Assembly (NCBI RefSeq): GCF_018336155.1
Contig: NZ_JAGYHF010000002.1
Span: forward strand, 434,001 to 498,000
DNA: 64,000 nucleotides
Reading direction: 5' to 3'
From: Pseudomonas rustica
GTDB lineage: Bacteria; Pseudomonadota; Gammaproteobacteria; Pseudomonadales; Pseudomonadaceae
The position numbers and the translations under genes were made by a program. The notes beneath the pieces were generated by a model. The model was not told the origin of the DNA. It searched no databases and saw nothing but the letters and a program-made list of their open reading frames with translations. Shown here piece by piece: positions 47,880 through 57,226 of the stretch (position 1 is the first letter of the stretch; the number at the start of each line of letters is the position of its first letter).

Positions 47880-50255
47880 ATGGCTACTCAAAGCGCGCCC
47901 GCTGATTCAGACGTGGACGTCCAGGCTATGCCTGCGCCTCAAACACACATCCAGGACACGCTGATGCAAAGCGTGTCCTGGATCTGCGACCACTACAATT
48001 TGGGGCGTTCCCCCCAGGCTTTGGCGGCAGGGCTGCCTAAAGTAGGCTTGTTGACGCCTTCCCTGGCCATGCAGAGCCTGGCCAATGCCGGGCTCACAGC
48101 AGGGATGGTCGAACGCTCTATCCGCATACTGCCCAAACAGTTGATGCCCATCATTCTTTTGCGCAAGGACAAGGGTGGCTGCATTTTGCAGGGTTATCGT
48201 CCCGATCCAGGCAGTGAGGAAAAGCGCGCGTGCCTCTATCAACTGGTGTTGCCGGAAATCAGCCCTGATCCCGTAGAAGTTGATCAGAAGGTCATGGATG
48301 ACCTCTATGCCGGTTTTGCGATTCTGATGAAACCCAAGGCAAAGGTCGATTCGCGCGCGGGCGATGAAACCCCGCACGGCTCAGGTCACTGGTTGCTCAC
48401 GACGTTGTGGCGCTACCGGCGTTACTACCGCAGCGCCGCCATCGGTGCTGTGCTGATCAACATTCTGGCCTTGGCCAGCATCTTTTTCACCATGAACGTA
48501 TATGACCGGGTTGTCCCCAACCAGGCGTTTGTCACGCTTTGGTCGCTGGCGATCGGGGTGGTGATCGCGATGGTATTTGAAGCAATTGCCCGCTATGTGC
48601 GTGCGCACTTACTGGACGTGGCGGGAAAGAAAGCTGATCTGGTGTTGGGCACCCTGTTGTTCAGGCAGGCTCTTTCAATTCAGATGGAACACAAACCCGC
48701 TTCATCCGGTTCATTCGCCAACCAACTGCGCGAGTTTGAATCGGTGCGCGATTTCGCGACCTCAGCCACGCTCGCCACCATTTCCGACTTGCCGTTTGTT
48801 TTGTTGTTCGTCGGGGTGATTTTTGCCGTCGGTGGTCCGCTGGGCTGGGTTCCACTCCTGCTGATCCCCTTGATTCTGATCATCAGCGTGGTGATTCAAT
48901 GGCCGCTGGCACGCACCATGAAAGAAAACCTGCGTGAGTCATCGCTCAAGCAAGGCGTGTTGATCGAGTCCATCGAGGGCCTGGAAACACTGAAAGCGGT
49001 GGGTGGCGAGGCCTATATGCAACGTCGCTGGGAAGCCTTCAGTGCGCTGGCAGCCAGCACCTCGATGAAGTCACGGGAACTGTCGAGCATGGCTTCCGGA
49101 TCCGTAGCGTTCTTCCAGCAGATCCAGACGGTGGCGCTGATTGTCATCGGCGTTTATTTGATCGACGCTGGCGATCTGACCATGGGTGCGCTGATCGCTA
49201 CGGTCATGCTCGCGGGTCGTGCCACAGCGCCGCTCAGCCAGGTAGTTGGACTGGCGTTGCGTTTTCAACAAGCGAAAGCGGCACTGGGTTCACTGAACAA
49301 CCTGATGGAAATGCCAGTCGATCGCGACGTCACACGCGAGTACCTGCCCAAGCCTACGCTGAGCGGCCAGATCACTCTGAAGGCGGTGGATTTCGCCTAC
49401 CCGGCCCCGCCCATGCAACCCAATCCCCCCGTGCTTCAAGGCATTAGCCTGGTCATAAAACCCGGAGAGAGAGTCGCGATTCTCGGGCGGATCGGCAGCG
49501 GAAAATCCACGCTGTTGCGAGTCATGGCTCGTTTGTATTTGCCTGTAAAAGGACAAATGTTTACCGACGGACTGGACGTGAATCAGATCGACCCGGCGGA
49601 CTGGCGCCAAGCAGTCGGATACGTCGGTCAGGATGCCCGGCTGTTTTACGGCTCACTACGTGAAAACGTCATGATGGGGCGGCCGGAAGCCACGGCAGAA
49701 GAGTTTCTGCGCGTGCTGCGCCTGACCGGACTTGACCATGTTGCAGGCCGTCATCCCAAAGGGATCAATCTGCCGATCGGTGAGATGGGCGAGGGTCTGT
49801 CGGGCGGCCAGCGTCAGTTGGTTTCGCTCGCACGCAGCCTGCTGGCCCGGCCGAACCTGTTGTTGCTGGACGAACCGACCAGCGCCATGGACGGACAGAC
49901 CGAGACGCAGTTTCTGGAGCATCTCAAGCGCGCGACCGAAGGCCAAACCCTGGTCGTCGTCACGCACCGGCCTTCACTGCTGTCGCTGGTCGACCGGATC
50001 GTGATTGTCGATGACGGCAAGGTCACCGCTGACGGCCCCAAGGACACCATTCTCGCGGCCCTCAGCGCTAACGCTGCCAAGGAGACGGAAAAAGCCAATC
50101 CGAAGGCCCCAGGCAATCCCGCAGCCAACAGCAAGATCGGGCCACCGCGCCCGGTGCCACCGACGCGTAGCTACAAAACCCAATCTACAGAAGGGAGTCT
50201 GGCCCCCCAGTCTGAGCCACTTCCATCCCCGGTAACTCCTGCGGTGACTTCGTAA
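47880..50255 (+). CDS. Type I secretion ABC transporter (LapB-like)
   Basis: About 791 residues from the ATG at 47880 (AGGAC before it); the frame is open further upstream to 47721 but without ribosome-site support. Residues 25-150 form a C39-peptidase-like domain without a catalytic Cys; five or six membrane helices follow. The ATPase has Walker A GRIGSGKSTLL (near 535), LSGGQRQLVSLARSL (near 640) and LLLLDEPTSAMD (near 660). A Pro-rich tail ends the protein. It energises export of the adhesin encoded at 59459. TAATG overlap couples it to the HlyD gene. Confidence 0.9.
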   Translation: MATQSAPADSDVDVQAMPAPQTHIQDTLMQSVSWICDHYNLGRSPQALAAGLPKVGLLTPSLAMQSLANAGLTAGMVERSIRILPKQLMPIILLRKDKGGCILQGYRPDPGSEEKRACLYQLVLPEISPDPVEVDQKVMDDLYAGFAILMKPKAKVDSRAGDETPHGSGHWLLTTLWRYRRYYRSAAIGAVLINILALASIFFTMNVYDRVVPNQAFVTLWSLAIGVVIAMVFEAIARYVRAHLLDVAGKKADLVLGTLLFRQALSIQMEHKPASSGSFANQLREFESVRDFATSATLATISDLPFVLLFVGVIFAVGGPLGWVPLLLIPLILIISVVIQWPLARTMKENLRESSLKQGVLIESIEGLETLKAVGGEAYMQRRWEAFSALAASTSMKSRELSSMASGSVAFFQQIQTVALIVIGVYLIDAGDLTMGALIATVMLAGRATAPLSQVVGLALRFQQAKAALGSLNNLMEMPVDRDVTREYLPKPTLSGQITLKAVDFAYPAPPMQPNPPVLQGISLVIKPGERVAILGRIGSGKSTLLRVMARLYLPVKGQMFTDGLDVNQIDPADWRQAVGYVGQDARLFYGSLRENVMMGRPEATAEEFLRVLRLTGLDHVAGRHPKGINLPIGEMGEGLSGGQRQLVSLARSLLARPNLLLLDEPTSAMDGQTETQFLEHLKRATEGQTLVVVTHRPSLLSLVDRIVIVDDGKVTADGPKDTILAALSANAAKETEKANPKAPGNPAANSKIGPPRPVPPTRSYKTQSTEGSLAPQSEPLPSPVTPAVTS

Positions 50256-51499
50256 TGTTCAAGAAATTATTTAGTCGAGGCGATAGCGCATCCCCGCTGC
50301 AGCCCGGTGACGCTGCCTTCATGAACGATGTGCAGGAATCACTGCTGGCGCAGACCACGCCCGGCTCACGTTTGGTGCTTCAGCTGATTGCCGCGGTTTT
50401 GATAGGTGGATTGATGTGGGCTTATTTCGCCGTCGTTGAGGAAATCACTCTTGGTGAAGCAAAGATTATTTCCAAGAGCCGCGAACAGGTCATTCAAAGT
50501 CTCGAGGGCGGCATCCTCGCCGAGATGAATGTTCGCGAAGGTGACATCGTCGAGAAAGGCCAGACGCTACTCAAGATTGACCCGACCCGTGCCCAGGCCA
50601 GCTACCGTGAAACCTTGTCCAAGGTGATTGGCCTCAAGGCCAGCATCACCCGTCTGCGTGCCGAGGCGTATCAGCAGCCGTTGGTGTTTGACGAGATGGT
50701 CATGACAGACCCGGCAGTGGTTCATCAAGAGCAGCAAGCTTACAAGGCTCGTAAAAACGCCCTGGATGAAAGTATCAGCAGTCTGCAGCGCAGCTACGCC
50801 CTTTCGACCCGGGAAATTCAGTTGGCTGAACCCCTGGCTGCCAAAGGATTGATGTCCGAAGTTGAAATCCTGCGCATGCGTCGTTCAGCCAACGAAATCA
50901 AATCGCAGATCGTCGAACGCATTAACCGCTATCAGGCCGAGGCCAACTCGGAGCTGGCTAAGTTTGAGCTTGAGCTTTCTCAGACCAGCGAGAACCTGGT
51001 CGGTCGCGCCGACGTGGTTGATCGCACGACGATCAATGCGCCGGTCAAGGGCACCGTGAAGAACGTACGGGTCAACACTCGCGGCGGGGTCATACAACCC
51101 GGTGAACCGATCCTCGAAATCGTACCGCTGGAGGATCAGTTGCTGGTCGAAGGCAAAATCCGACCTGCTGACGTTGCCTTTCTTCGGCCGGGGCTGCCTG
51201 CGACGGTGAAAATCACCGCTTATGACTATGCCATTTACGGCGGACTGAAAGGCACTGTCGAGTTGATCAGCCCTGACACGCTCAAAGACGATCAGAAAGC
51301 GGCTGCCGGACGCCCTGACGATACCTACTATCGCGTCACTGTTCTGACCGACAGCAGCACGCTGGAAGCGGGCGGTCAGTCATTGCCGATCATCCCCGGC
51401 ATGGTGGCATCCATCGAGGTGCGCACAGGCGAAAAAACCATTCTCGATTACCTGCTTAAACCTGTGCTCAAGGCACGGGAAGCGTTTCGGGAGCGATAA
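50255..51499 (+). CDS. HlyD-family membrane fusion protein (LapC-like)
   Basis: 414 residues with one N-terminal membrane helix (LQLIAAVLIGGLMWAYFAVV near 38-57), a biotinyl-lipoyl-like half motif (SLEGGILAEMNVREGDIVEK), long coiled coil (115-250), the second lipoyl half (TINAPVKGTVKNVRVNTRGG) and a C-terminal beta domain. It bridges the inner-membrane transporter to the TolC protein. It overlaps the transporter stop by one base and precedes the TolC gene by one base. Confidence 0.92.
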   Translation: MFKKLFSRGDSASPLQPGDAAFMNDVQESLLAQTTPGSRLVLQLIAAVLIGGLMWAYFAVVEEITLGEAKIISKSREQVIQSLEGGILAEMNVREGDIVEKGQTLLKIDPTRAQASYRETLSKVIGLKASITRLRAEAYQQPLVFDEMVMTDPAVVHQEQQAYKARKNALDESISSLQRSYALSTREIQLAEPLAAKGLMSEVEILRMRRSANEIKSQIVERINRYQAEANSELAKFELELSQTSENLVGRADVVDRTTINAPVKGTVKNVRVNTRGGVIQPGEPILEIVPLEDQLLVEGKIRPADVAFLRPGLPATVKITAYDYAIYGGLKGTVELISPDTLKDDQKAAAGRPDDTYYRVTVLTDSSTLEAGGQSLPIIPGMVASIEVRTGEKTILDYLLKPVLKAREAFRER

Positions 51500-51500
51500 A

Positions 51501-53351
51501 GTGAAATCCACATTGACCTCGCATTTTCCGCTAACGCCTGCCGCCTGGCTGGTCTCGATCTGCCTGTTGAGTGGTGTTTCCATTCAAGCGACGCTGGCTG
51601 ATGATCTGCCAACCTTCTCCGCTCAACCGCGTCCCGAGGAATCGGTTAAACCCGCACCTGCGCCTGTGCGCAGAACCTTATCGAATCAGGACAGTGCGCT
51701 GGTGTCTTTCGCCCCCGCAGCGGCGCCGGTTGCTCAAGTTCGTTCCGCGACAGCAGGTTCTGTCACCGCAACCGCTAAAACGGCAGCAGTTGCAATGCAA
51801 ACGAAGGACAGCGGCCTGGCCACGTTCACCGCGTCGTCTCAACGTCCGGTGAGCGCGGCAGTCGACACTTCACAAGCCTCCAGGCCGAGTGCAACTGCCA
51901 TCAGCCGCAAAAAAGAACAACTGCTTTCGTTTTCATCTGTCACCGCGACGCCGACGGTCGCGACCACTGCGCCGGCTCGGCCCGTCAATGAAACGCCAGC
52001 GCGCCCGACACCTGCGGCCAAGACCAACGGCCAAAATCCGCTCATCGAGCAAACCCATAGCGTTTCGGCACTGGCGCTGGCGGCTTTACCTCCGCGCATG
52101 GCTGCCCGCCGCGGCGCCGGTAATACCGTGCTCGGCCCTTCCGAAGCAGAATTGCGCGAAGTGTTTAACCGTGCGGTAGAAACGGCGATTGATCGCGCCC
52201 CGACGATCTTCCGCGCCAAAGCGGAACAGGAAGCCGCCATCGCCGATGTCGACGAAGCCAAAGGCCAACGCTGGCCGCAAGTAGATGTCGGCACGCAGAC
52301 CTCACCGATCAAATTCGGAAAAGGCTCGGATGAAGAATCCGGCAGTGGCGGGATCAACCTCGCGGTGACCACTCCCCTTTACGATTGGGGACGCATCCGC
52401 AATTCGATCGATAGCCGGAAACGCTTGTCTGTTGCGGCAAACGAAAGCCTGGAAGCGGAAAAAGAAACCACTGGCTATGAGGTCGTCACCACACTCGTCG
52501 AACTCGGCAAGCAACGCATCATTGTCGACCTGAGCCAGCAATTTGCCGACCGCATGGATGATCTGGTGAAGATGCTCGCGGGCATTGTTGCCGTCGACAA
52601 GGGCCGTTACAGCGAACTCACACAAGCCAAGGCGCGACTGCTTCAAGCCCAGGCATTGCGCGATGCCGCCGACGCCAAAGCACGAGACGCCGAAATCACA
52701 CTGCGCAAACTGGTGGGCGATCGTCCGATACCTATACCGCGTACCAAAGAGTGGAACCTACGCCTGGCCAATCTCGATCAGTTGCTTGAAGACGCCAAAT
52801 CCCATCCAACCATTCGGCAGGCGACGGCCGAAGCGGAATCGGCCGACCTGCAAGCCAAAGCCGTCAGGGCCGGCGGGCTCCCACAATTGAACTGGGTGGT
52901 AAGTAAATCCACCGCAGAAGACTCGATCGGTCGCGAACAGCCTTGGCAAACCAATTTAACCATGACGTGGGGCGCTTTTCGCGGTGGCTCGACCCGAGCG
53001 GCCGAGCGTGCTGCATTGCAGAGAGCCGATGCCAGCCGCTATCAGACCGACCAGCAGCGCAGGGATCTGGAGTTCCGCATCCGCACCGCAGATAACGATG
53101 CGCGCACGCAATTGGAGCGAGCCGAGCTGTACCGCGATCTTGCCGTGGAATCTGGCCAGATCCGCGAGGACTTCTACCTGCAATGGCACCACTTGGGCAA
53201 GCGCACGCTTCTGGATGTACTCAGCGCAGAGAACGAGCACTACGGCAATCAGGTCAGCGAAATAACCAATCGCTTCGACGGCTATCAGGCGATACTGCGC
53301 CAGTACGCTAGCGCAGGCACACTCGCCCGCTGGCTTCGCGACGGCCAGTGA
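51501..53351 (+). CDS. TolC-family outer-membrane protein with repeated N-terminal extension
   Basis: 616 residues from a GTG start. A signal peptide is followed by a long Ala/Pro/Thr-rich extension (about 35-200) with four copies of a Leu-x-x-Phe motif: DLPTFSAQP, SALVSFAPA, SGLATFTASS and QLLSFSSV. The outer-membrane efflux domain follows (about 210-600) with TTPLYDWGRIRNSIDSRKRL and NLTMTWGAFRGGSTRAAERA. It is the exit duct of the type I system. The extension is unusual for the family and may bind the periplasmic partner or peptidoglycan. Confidence 0.88.
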   Translation: MKSTLTSHFPLTPAAWLVSICLLSGVSIQATLADDLPTFSAQPRPEESVKPAPAPVRRTLSNQDSALVSFAPAAAPVAQVRSATAGSVTATAKTAAVAMQTKDSGLATFTASSQRPVSAAVDTSQASRPSATAISRKKEQLLSFSSVTATPTVATTAPARPVNETPARPTPAAKTNGQNPLIEQTHSVSALALAALPPRMAARRGAGNTVLGPSEAELREVFNRAVETAIDRAPTIFRAKAEQEAAIADVDEAKGQRWPQVDVGTQTSPIKFGKGSDEESGSGGINLAVTTPLYDWGRIRNSIDSRKRLSVAANESLEAEKETTGYEVVTTLVELGKQRIIVDLSQQFADRMDDLVKMLAGIVAVDKGRYSELTQAKARLLQAQALRDAADAKARDAEITLRKLVGDRPIPIPRTKEWNLRLANLDQLLEDAKSHPTIRQATAEAESADLQAKAVRAGGLPQLNWVVSKSTAEDSIGREQPWQTNLTMTWGAFRGGSTRAAERAALQRADASRYQTDQQRRDLEFRIRTADNDARTQLERAELYRDLAVESGQIREDFYLQWHHLGKRTLLDVLSAENEHYGNQVSEITNRFDGYQAILRQYASAGTLARWLRDGQ

Positions 53352-53471
53352 TCACGGCGATCCGGGCATATTTCAATGCCCCGCCCCTTCGGCGTATGCT
53401 CGACACAGCTAAGGTGTCAAGCAATGCAAGCCTTCATGACCGGCGTCTCTGTACGAACACCTGATGCTCCG

Positions 53472-56400
53472 ATGCCCGCAGCCTCCAAATGGATTTTGAA
53501 CGCCTTGAAAATTCCTTTTTTGTCCTTTGCCTGGCCGTGGGGGCTGATGACGCTGCTGCTGTCGACGACTCTGCAAGCTCAGACGCCCGAGCCCGTTGAC
53601 TTGCTGGTGACCGGCCCCATCATCGCCCCACACGTCACTTTCGATACGCAAACACGCAGCTGGCTCGACACCCGGCCAGACATCAAAGTGGCACTTTGGA
53701 GGGGTGCAACGCCTCCCCTCGACATGGGCTTCGAGCAAAGCAAATTCGAAGGTGTCGCAGCGGAATACCTTGAAGTGATACGCCAGGCAACAGGCCTGCA
53801 TCTGAGCATTGAGCGTTATCCGACACGCGCCGAAGCCAGGCAGGCGGTTAAAGACGGTCAAGCCGACATGCTCGCAGTGCACGACGTGACCGAAGGCCAG
53901 GAAGGTGCGATCACCCAATCACGCCCCTATCTGCTCAATCACAAAGTCATCGTGCGCAGGATTGGCGAAAACCGACAGCCATCGCCCGATTTGCAAGGTC
54001 AGCGCCTGGGTTATGTGGGCGACGATTCGGTTGCCGCCGCGTTGCAGCGGCAATACCCCAAGGCCACCCTGATTCAGCATGTCAATCATCTGAACGGCAT
54101 GGCCTCGTTAGTCTATGACCAGGCCGACGCATTCTGGATCGATGGCATCACCGCCGAGTTCCTGATCCGATTGCTCTACAGCAATGATCTGTACATAGCG
54201 GGCGACGCCATCGACACCTCAGCCGATATCAACTTTGCCGTTAGCGATCGTCGTCCGCAATTACTGGCAGCGATTAATCAGACGCTGGACGCCATCCCGA
54301 TTGATGACATGAAACGCATCACCACGCGCTGGGGATTAAGCAATAATTTTGTGGTGGATCAACCTCCGCTGAATCTCAATGCAGCAGAGCGTCAATGGCT
54401 CGCGGCCCATCCAACAATCAAAGTACTGGTCGCAGGATCCTATGCGCCACTGACGTTTTTTGATGAGCACGACCAGTTGCAGGGGCTGAGCGTAGATATT
54501 CTGAAAATCATCAAGCAAAGAACCGGTCTCACGCTGGAAATCATCCCCGGCACCGGCGTACAAGACATGCTTGATCAATTGAAAAATAATAAAGCAGATG
54601 TCATCGCGGCATTGAGCGTAGGGGATTTGCGCCTTAGCCCTGAGCAGTACACCCGCCCCTACCTGATCAGTCCCTTCGTGGTCGTGACCCGACGCTCGCA
54701 GACCGACATCCACAGTCCCGCGCAACTCGAGGGTCAGCGCCTGGCAGTTCCCGCCGGTAATCCGTTGATGACATGGTTGAGCCGTGAGCACCCGCACATC
54801 GACCAGGTACCGGTATCGAATGCGACTCGCGGGATTGAGATGGTCTCAGAGGGCGGTGCCGAGGGCGCCCTGCATACGCAGTTCGGTGCCGACTATTTCA
54901 TCAAACATCATTTTCAGCATGACTTGCATATCGCGGCAGTGATCGGCCAGATACCTGCGCGTATTTCCATGGCAGTAGGGCCGTCCAATCTGATCCTCAG
55001 GGATATCATCAACAAGGTTTTGATCGACATTCCTCCAGAAGAGCTCAAGACCCTCAGCGATCGCTGGCGCAACCACGCAGCGCCGGCAGTCGCCAATTCC
55101 TGGAGCACGTACAAGGACGACGTGTACACCGTGATCTTTGTCGCCACGGGATTTGTCCTCGCGTTTCTGGTGTGGATCTATTATTTGCACCATCAAATCA
55201 AAAAGCGCCGCAAAGCCGAGCAAGCCCTCGGCGATCAACTGGAGTTCAGCAAGACCCTGATCGACGGGTCGCCTATTGCGCTCTATGTTCGCGACAGACA
55301 GGGACGCCTTGCTCACTGCAACCGCGCCTACCTGAATTTTTTGCAAACCACTCGTGAAGATGTGATTGGCAAAACCCTTTTGGACACTGCCTCTCTTTCC
55401 ACGCATATGCGTGAGCGTTACCACCGTCTGTACCAGGAAACTCAAGACAGTGGTCAGCCAACCTACGCTGACCTCGAGATCGAGGTGAAGGGTAGCCCCC
55501 GTCGCATCTACCATTGGACATTGCCCTTCCAGAGTGGCGCTGGCGCGTTTTCCGGGGTAATCGGCGGCTGGCTGGACATCAGCGAACGCGAGCAACTGGT
55601 CGAGCAACTGCGCCTGGCCAAACAAATGGCCGATGAAGCCAACGCCTCCAAATCCACCTTTCTGGCCAGTATGAGTCATGAAATACGCACCCCCATCAGT
55701 GCGCTGATTGGTCTGATCGAGATGCTGCGTGTGCGTGGCGGCAGCGCAGAGCAGATCGAGGAAAACCTCACGGTGGCGCACGAGTCTGCGCAATCGCTGC
55801 TATCGCTGATTGGTGACATTCTTGATCTGTCGAAGATCGAAGCCGGGGCAATGGTGGCGATGCCACGACCCACTCGACTCACTGCCGTCGTTGAATCGAT
55901 CTACAAGCTTTTCGAAGTTAACGCGAAAAACAAAAATCTGAAGTTCGACCTGGTTGTCGATATCGCCGACCCTCACGTCATGATCGACGCGCTGATGCTT
56001 AATCAGATCGTCGCGAACCTGGTCAGCAATGCGATCAAATTCACCGACCATGGCTTCGTGGAACTGTCGTTGAAGCAGACTTCCAGTGACCCGCAAACGG
56101 GCGAAGGCCGGTTTGTCATCCAGGTACGTGATTCGGGTAGTGGTCTCAATGAACTGCAGAAAAAAGCGGTTTTTGAACCCTTTATTCAAGTGGCTCGAAA
56201 GGTCAGCACTGCTCGTAGCACGGGATTGGGCTTGAGTATTTGCACGCGTCTGGCGGTATTACTCGATGCCCGCCTGAGCGTCGAAAGCAAGCCTGGTGAA
56301 GGCTCGTGTTTCAGCCTGATGTTCGCCGCTCAAGCGACCCCTTCAGATGAACTCACGGTATCGAGCCCGATCGCCGCCCCTTCAAATTACCGCCTGAAGA

Positions 56401-57119
56401 TTCTGGTGGTCGAAGACCACGCTGCCAATCGTTTATTGCTCTGCCAACAACTCGAATACCTGGGACACCAAGCGGTGCCCGCCGACGACGGGGAAGCGGC
56501 ACTTGCGATGTGGGAGCAGGAAAACCCGCCGTTCGATTTGACCATCACCGACTGCAACATGCCGCACATGGACGGGTTTGAGATGACCCGCAGAATGCGC
56601 AGCAGCGAACAATCACGCGCACTCGGTGCGCATCCCATCTTCGGTCTGACAGCGACGGCACAAACGGAGGCCGTCGACGACTGCATGGAGGCCGGCATGA
56701 CTCAGTGCCTGTTCAAACCTATCGGCATTGAGCAACTGACGGAGCACGTCGGCGCAGTCTCGGCCCAGATCGAACGTCGCGCTATGGCCGCCAGCACCAG
56801 CGGCGGAGAGCTGCAAAAACTCCGGGTTTTGTGCCCCGATGCGTACGCTCCGCTGGTCGATGAACTGCTGCGAACCAATCGCGAAGACGGCGCCCGGCTT
56901 GAGCAATGTGTACTTGATCAGGATCTGCAAAAAATCCGCAGCCTCGCGCACAAGATCAAAGGCGGGGCGCATCTCGCCGATGCCGTTGAGTTGATTGAGG
57001 CATGCGCGCAGCTGGACGCGTGCGCCGCTCGAGGTGACGCGGCGGCGTGCGGTCAGCAAGTCAACATTCTCTTGGCCTGTATGCATTCACTGGAAGTAGA
57101 CCTGTTGAAGGATCGTTGA
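53472..57119 (+). CDS. BvgS-like hybrid sensor histidine kinase
   Basis: About 1215 residues with the start taken at 53472 (MPAASKWILNALKIP); the frame is open to 53376. A signal anchor precedes two Venus-flytrap solute-binding domains (about 70-300 and 310-550), a membrane helix (VIFVATGFVLAFLVWIYYLH), a PAS domain, HisKA with FLASMSHEIRTPISALIG (His near 735), HATPase with DSGSGLNELQKKAVFEPF, a receiver (ITDCNMPHMDGFEM, Asp near 1025) and an Hpt domain (LAHKIKGGAHLADAVELIEA). The phosphorelay needs an external regulator, for which 45704 is the best candidate. Confidence 0.92.
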   Translation: MPAASKWILNALKIPFLSFAWPWGLMTLLLSTTLQAQTPEPVDLLVTGPIIAPHVTFDTQTRSWLDTRPDIKVALWRGATPPLDMGFEQSKFEGVAAEYLEVIRQATGLHLSIERYPTRAEARQAVKDGQADMLAVHDVTEGQEGAITQSRPYLLNHKVIVRRIGENRQPSPDLQGQRLGYVGDDSVAAALQRQYPKATLIQHVNHLNGMASLVYDQADAFWIDGITAEFLIRLLYSNDLYIAGDAIDTSADINFAVSDRRPQLLAAINQTLDAIPIDDMKRITTRWGLSNNFVVDQPPLNLNAAERQWLAAHPTIKVLVAGSYAPLTFFDEHDQLQGLSVDILKIIKQRTGLTLEIIPGTGVQDMLDQLKNNKADVIAALSVGDLRLSPEQYTRPYLISPFVVVTRRSQTDIHSPAQLEGQRLAVPAGNPLMTWLSREHPHIDQVPVSNATRGIEMVSEGGAEGALHTQFGADYFIKHHFQHDLHIAAVIGQIPARISMAVGPSNLILRDIINKVLIDIPPEELKTLSDRWRNHAAPAVANSWSTYKDDVYTVIFVATGFVLAFLVWIYYLHHQIKKRRKAEQALGDQLEFSKTLIDGSPIALYVRDRQGRLAHCNRAYLNFLQTTREDVIGKTLLDTASLSTHMRERYHRLYQETQDSGQPTYADLEIEVKGSPRRIYHWTLPFQSGAGAFSGVIGGWLDISEREQLVEQLRLAKQMADEANASKSTFLASMSHEIRTPISALIGLIEMLRVRGGSAEQIEENLTVAHESAQSLLSLIGDILDLSKIEAGAMVAMPRPTRLTAVVESIYKLFEVNAKNKNLKFDLVVDIADPHVMIDALMLNQIVANLVSNAIKFTDHGFVELSLKQTSSDPQTGEGRFVIQVRDSGSGLNELQKKAVFEPFIQVARKVSTARSTGLGLSICTRLAVLLDARLSVESKPGEGSCFSLMFAAQATPSDELTVSSPIAAPSNYRLKILVVEDHAANRLLLCQQLEYLGHQAVPADDGEAALAMWEQENPPFDLTITDCNMPHMDGFEMTRRMRSSEQSRALGAHPIFGLTATAQTEAVDDCMEAGMTQCLFKPIGIEQLTEHVGAVSAQIERRAMAASTSGGELQKLRVLCPDAYAPLVDELLRTNREDGARLEQCVLDQDLQKIRSLAHKIKGGAHLADAVELIEACAQLDACAARGDAAACGQQVNILLACMHSLEVDLLKDR

Positions 57120-57146
57120 CTCTGCTCGCACGAGCGCTAAATGCAG

Positions 57147-57186
57147 GCAAAAAAAACCGTCGACCTGGGGCTCAGATTCGACGGTT
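57147..57186 (-). terminator. Terminator of the first OmpA-family gene
   Basis: AACCGTCGA and TCGACGGTT pair around CCTGGGGCTCAGAT; the A-run on the left is the U-tract for leftward transcription. It closes the 57227 gene against the convergent kinase gene. Confidence 0.8.
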
Positions 57187-57226
57187 AAAGGCAAGAAGCA
57201 GAACTTCTCGCAGAGGGAGCGACTTG

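Noticed and set aside
54846..55793. Minus-strand 315-residue open frame in the hybrid kinase gene
   Set aside because: Antisense to clear solute-binding and PAS sequence; no own ribosome site was seen.
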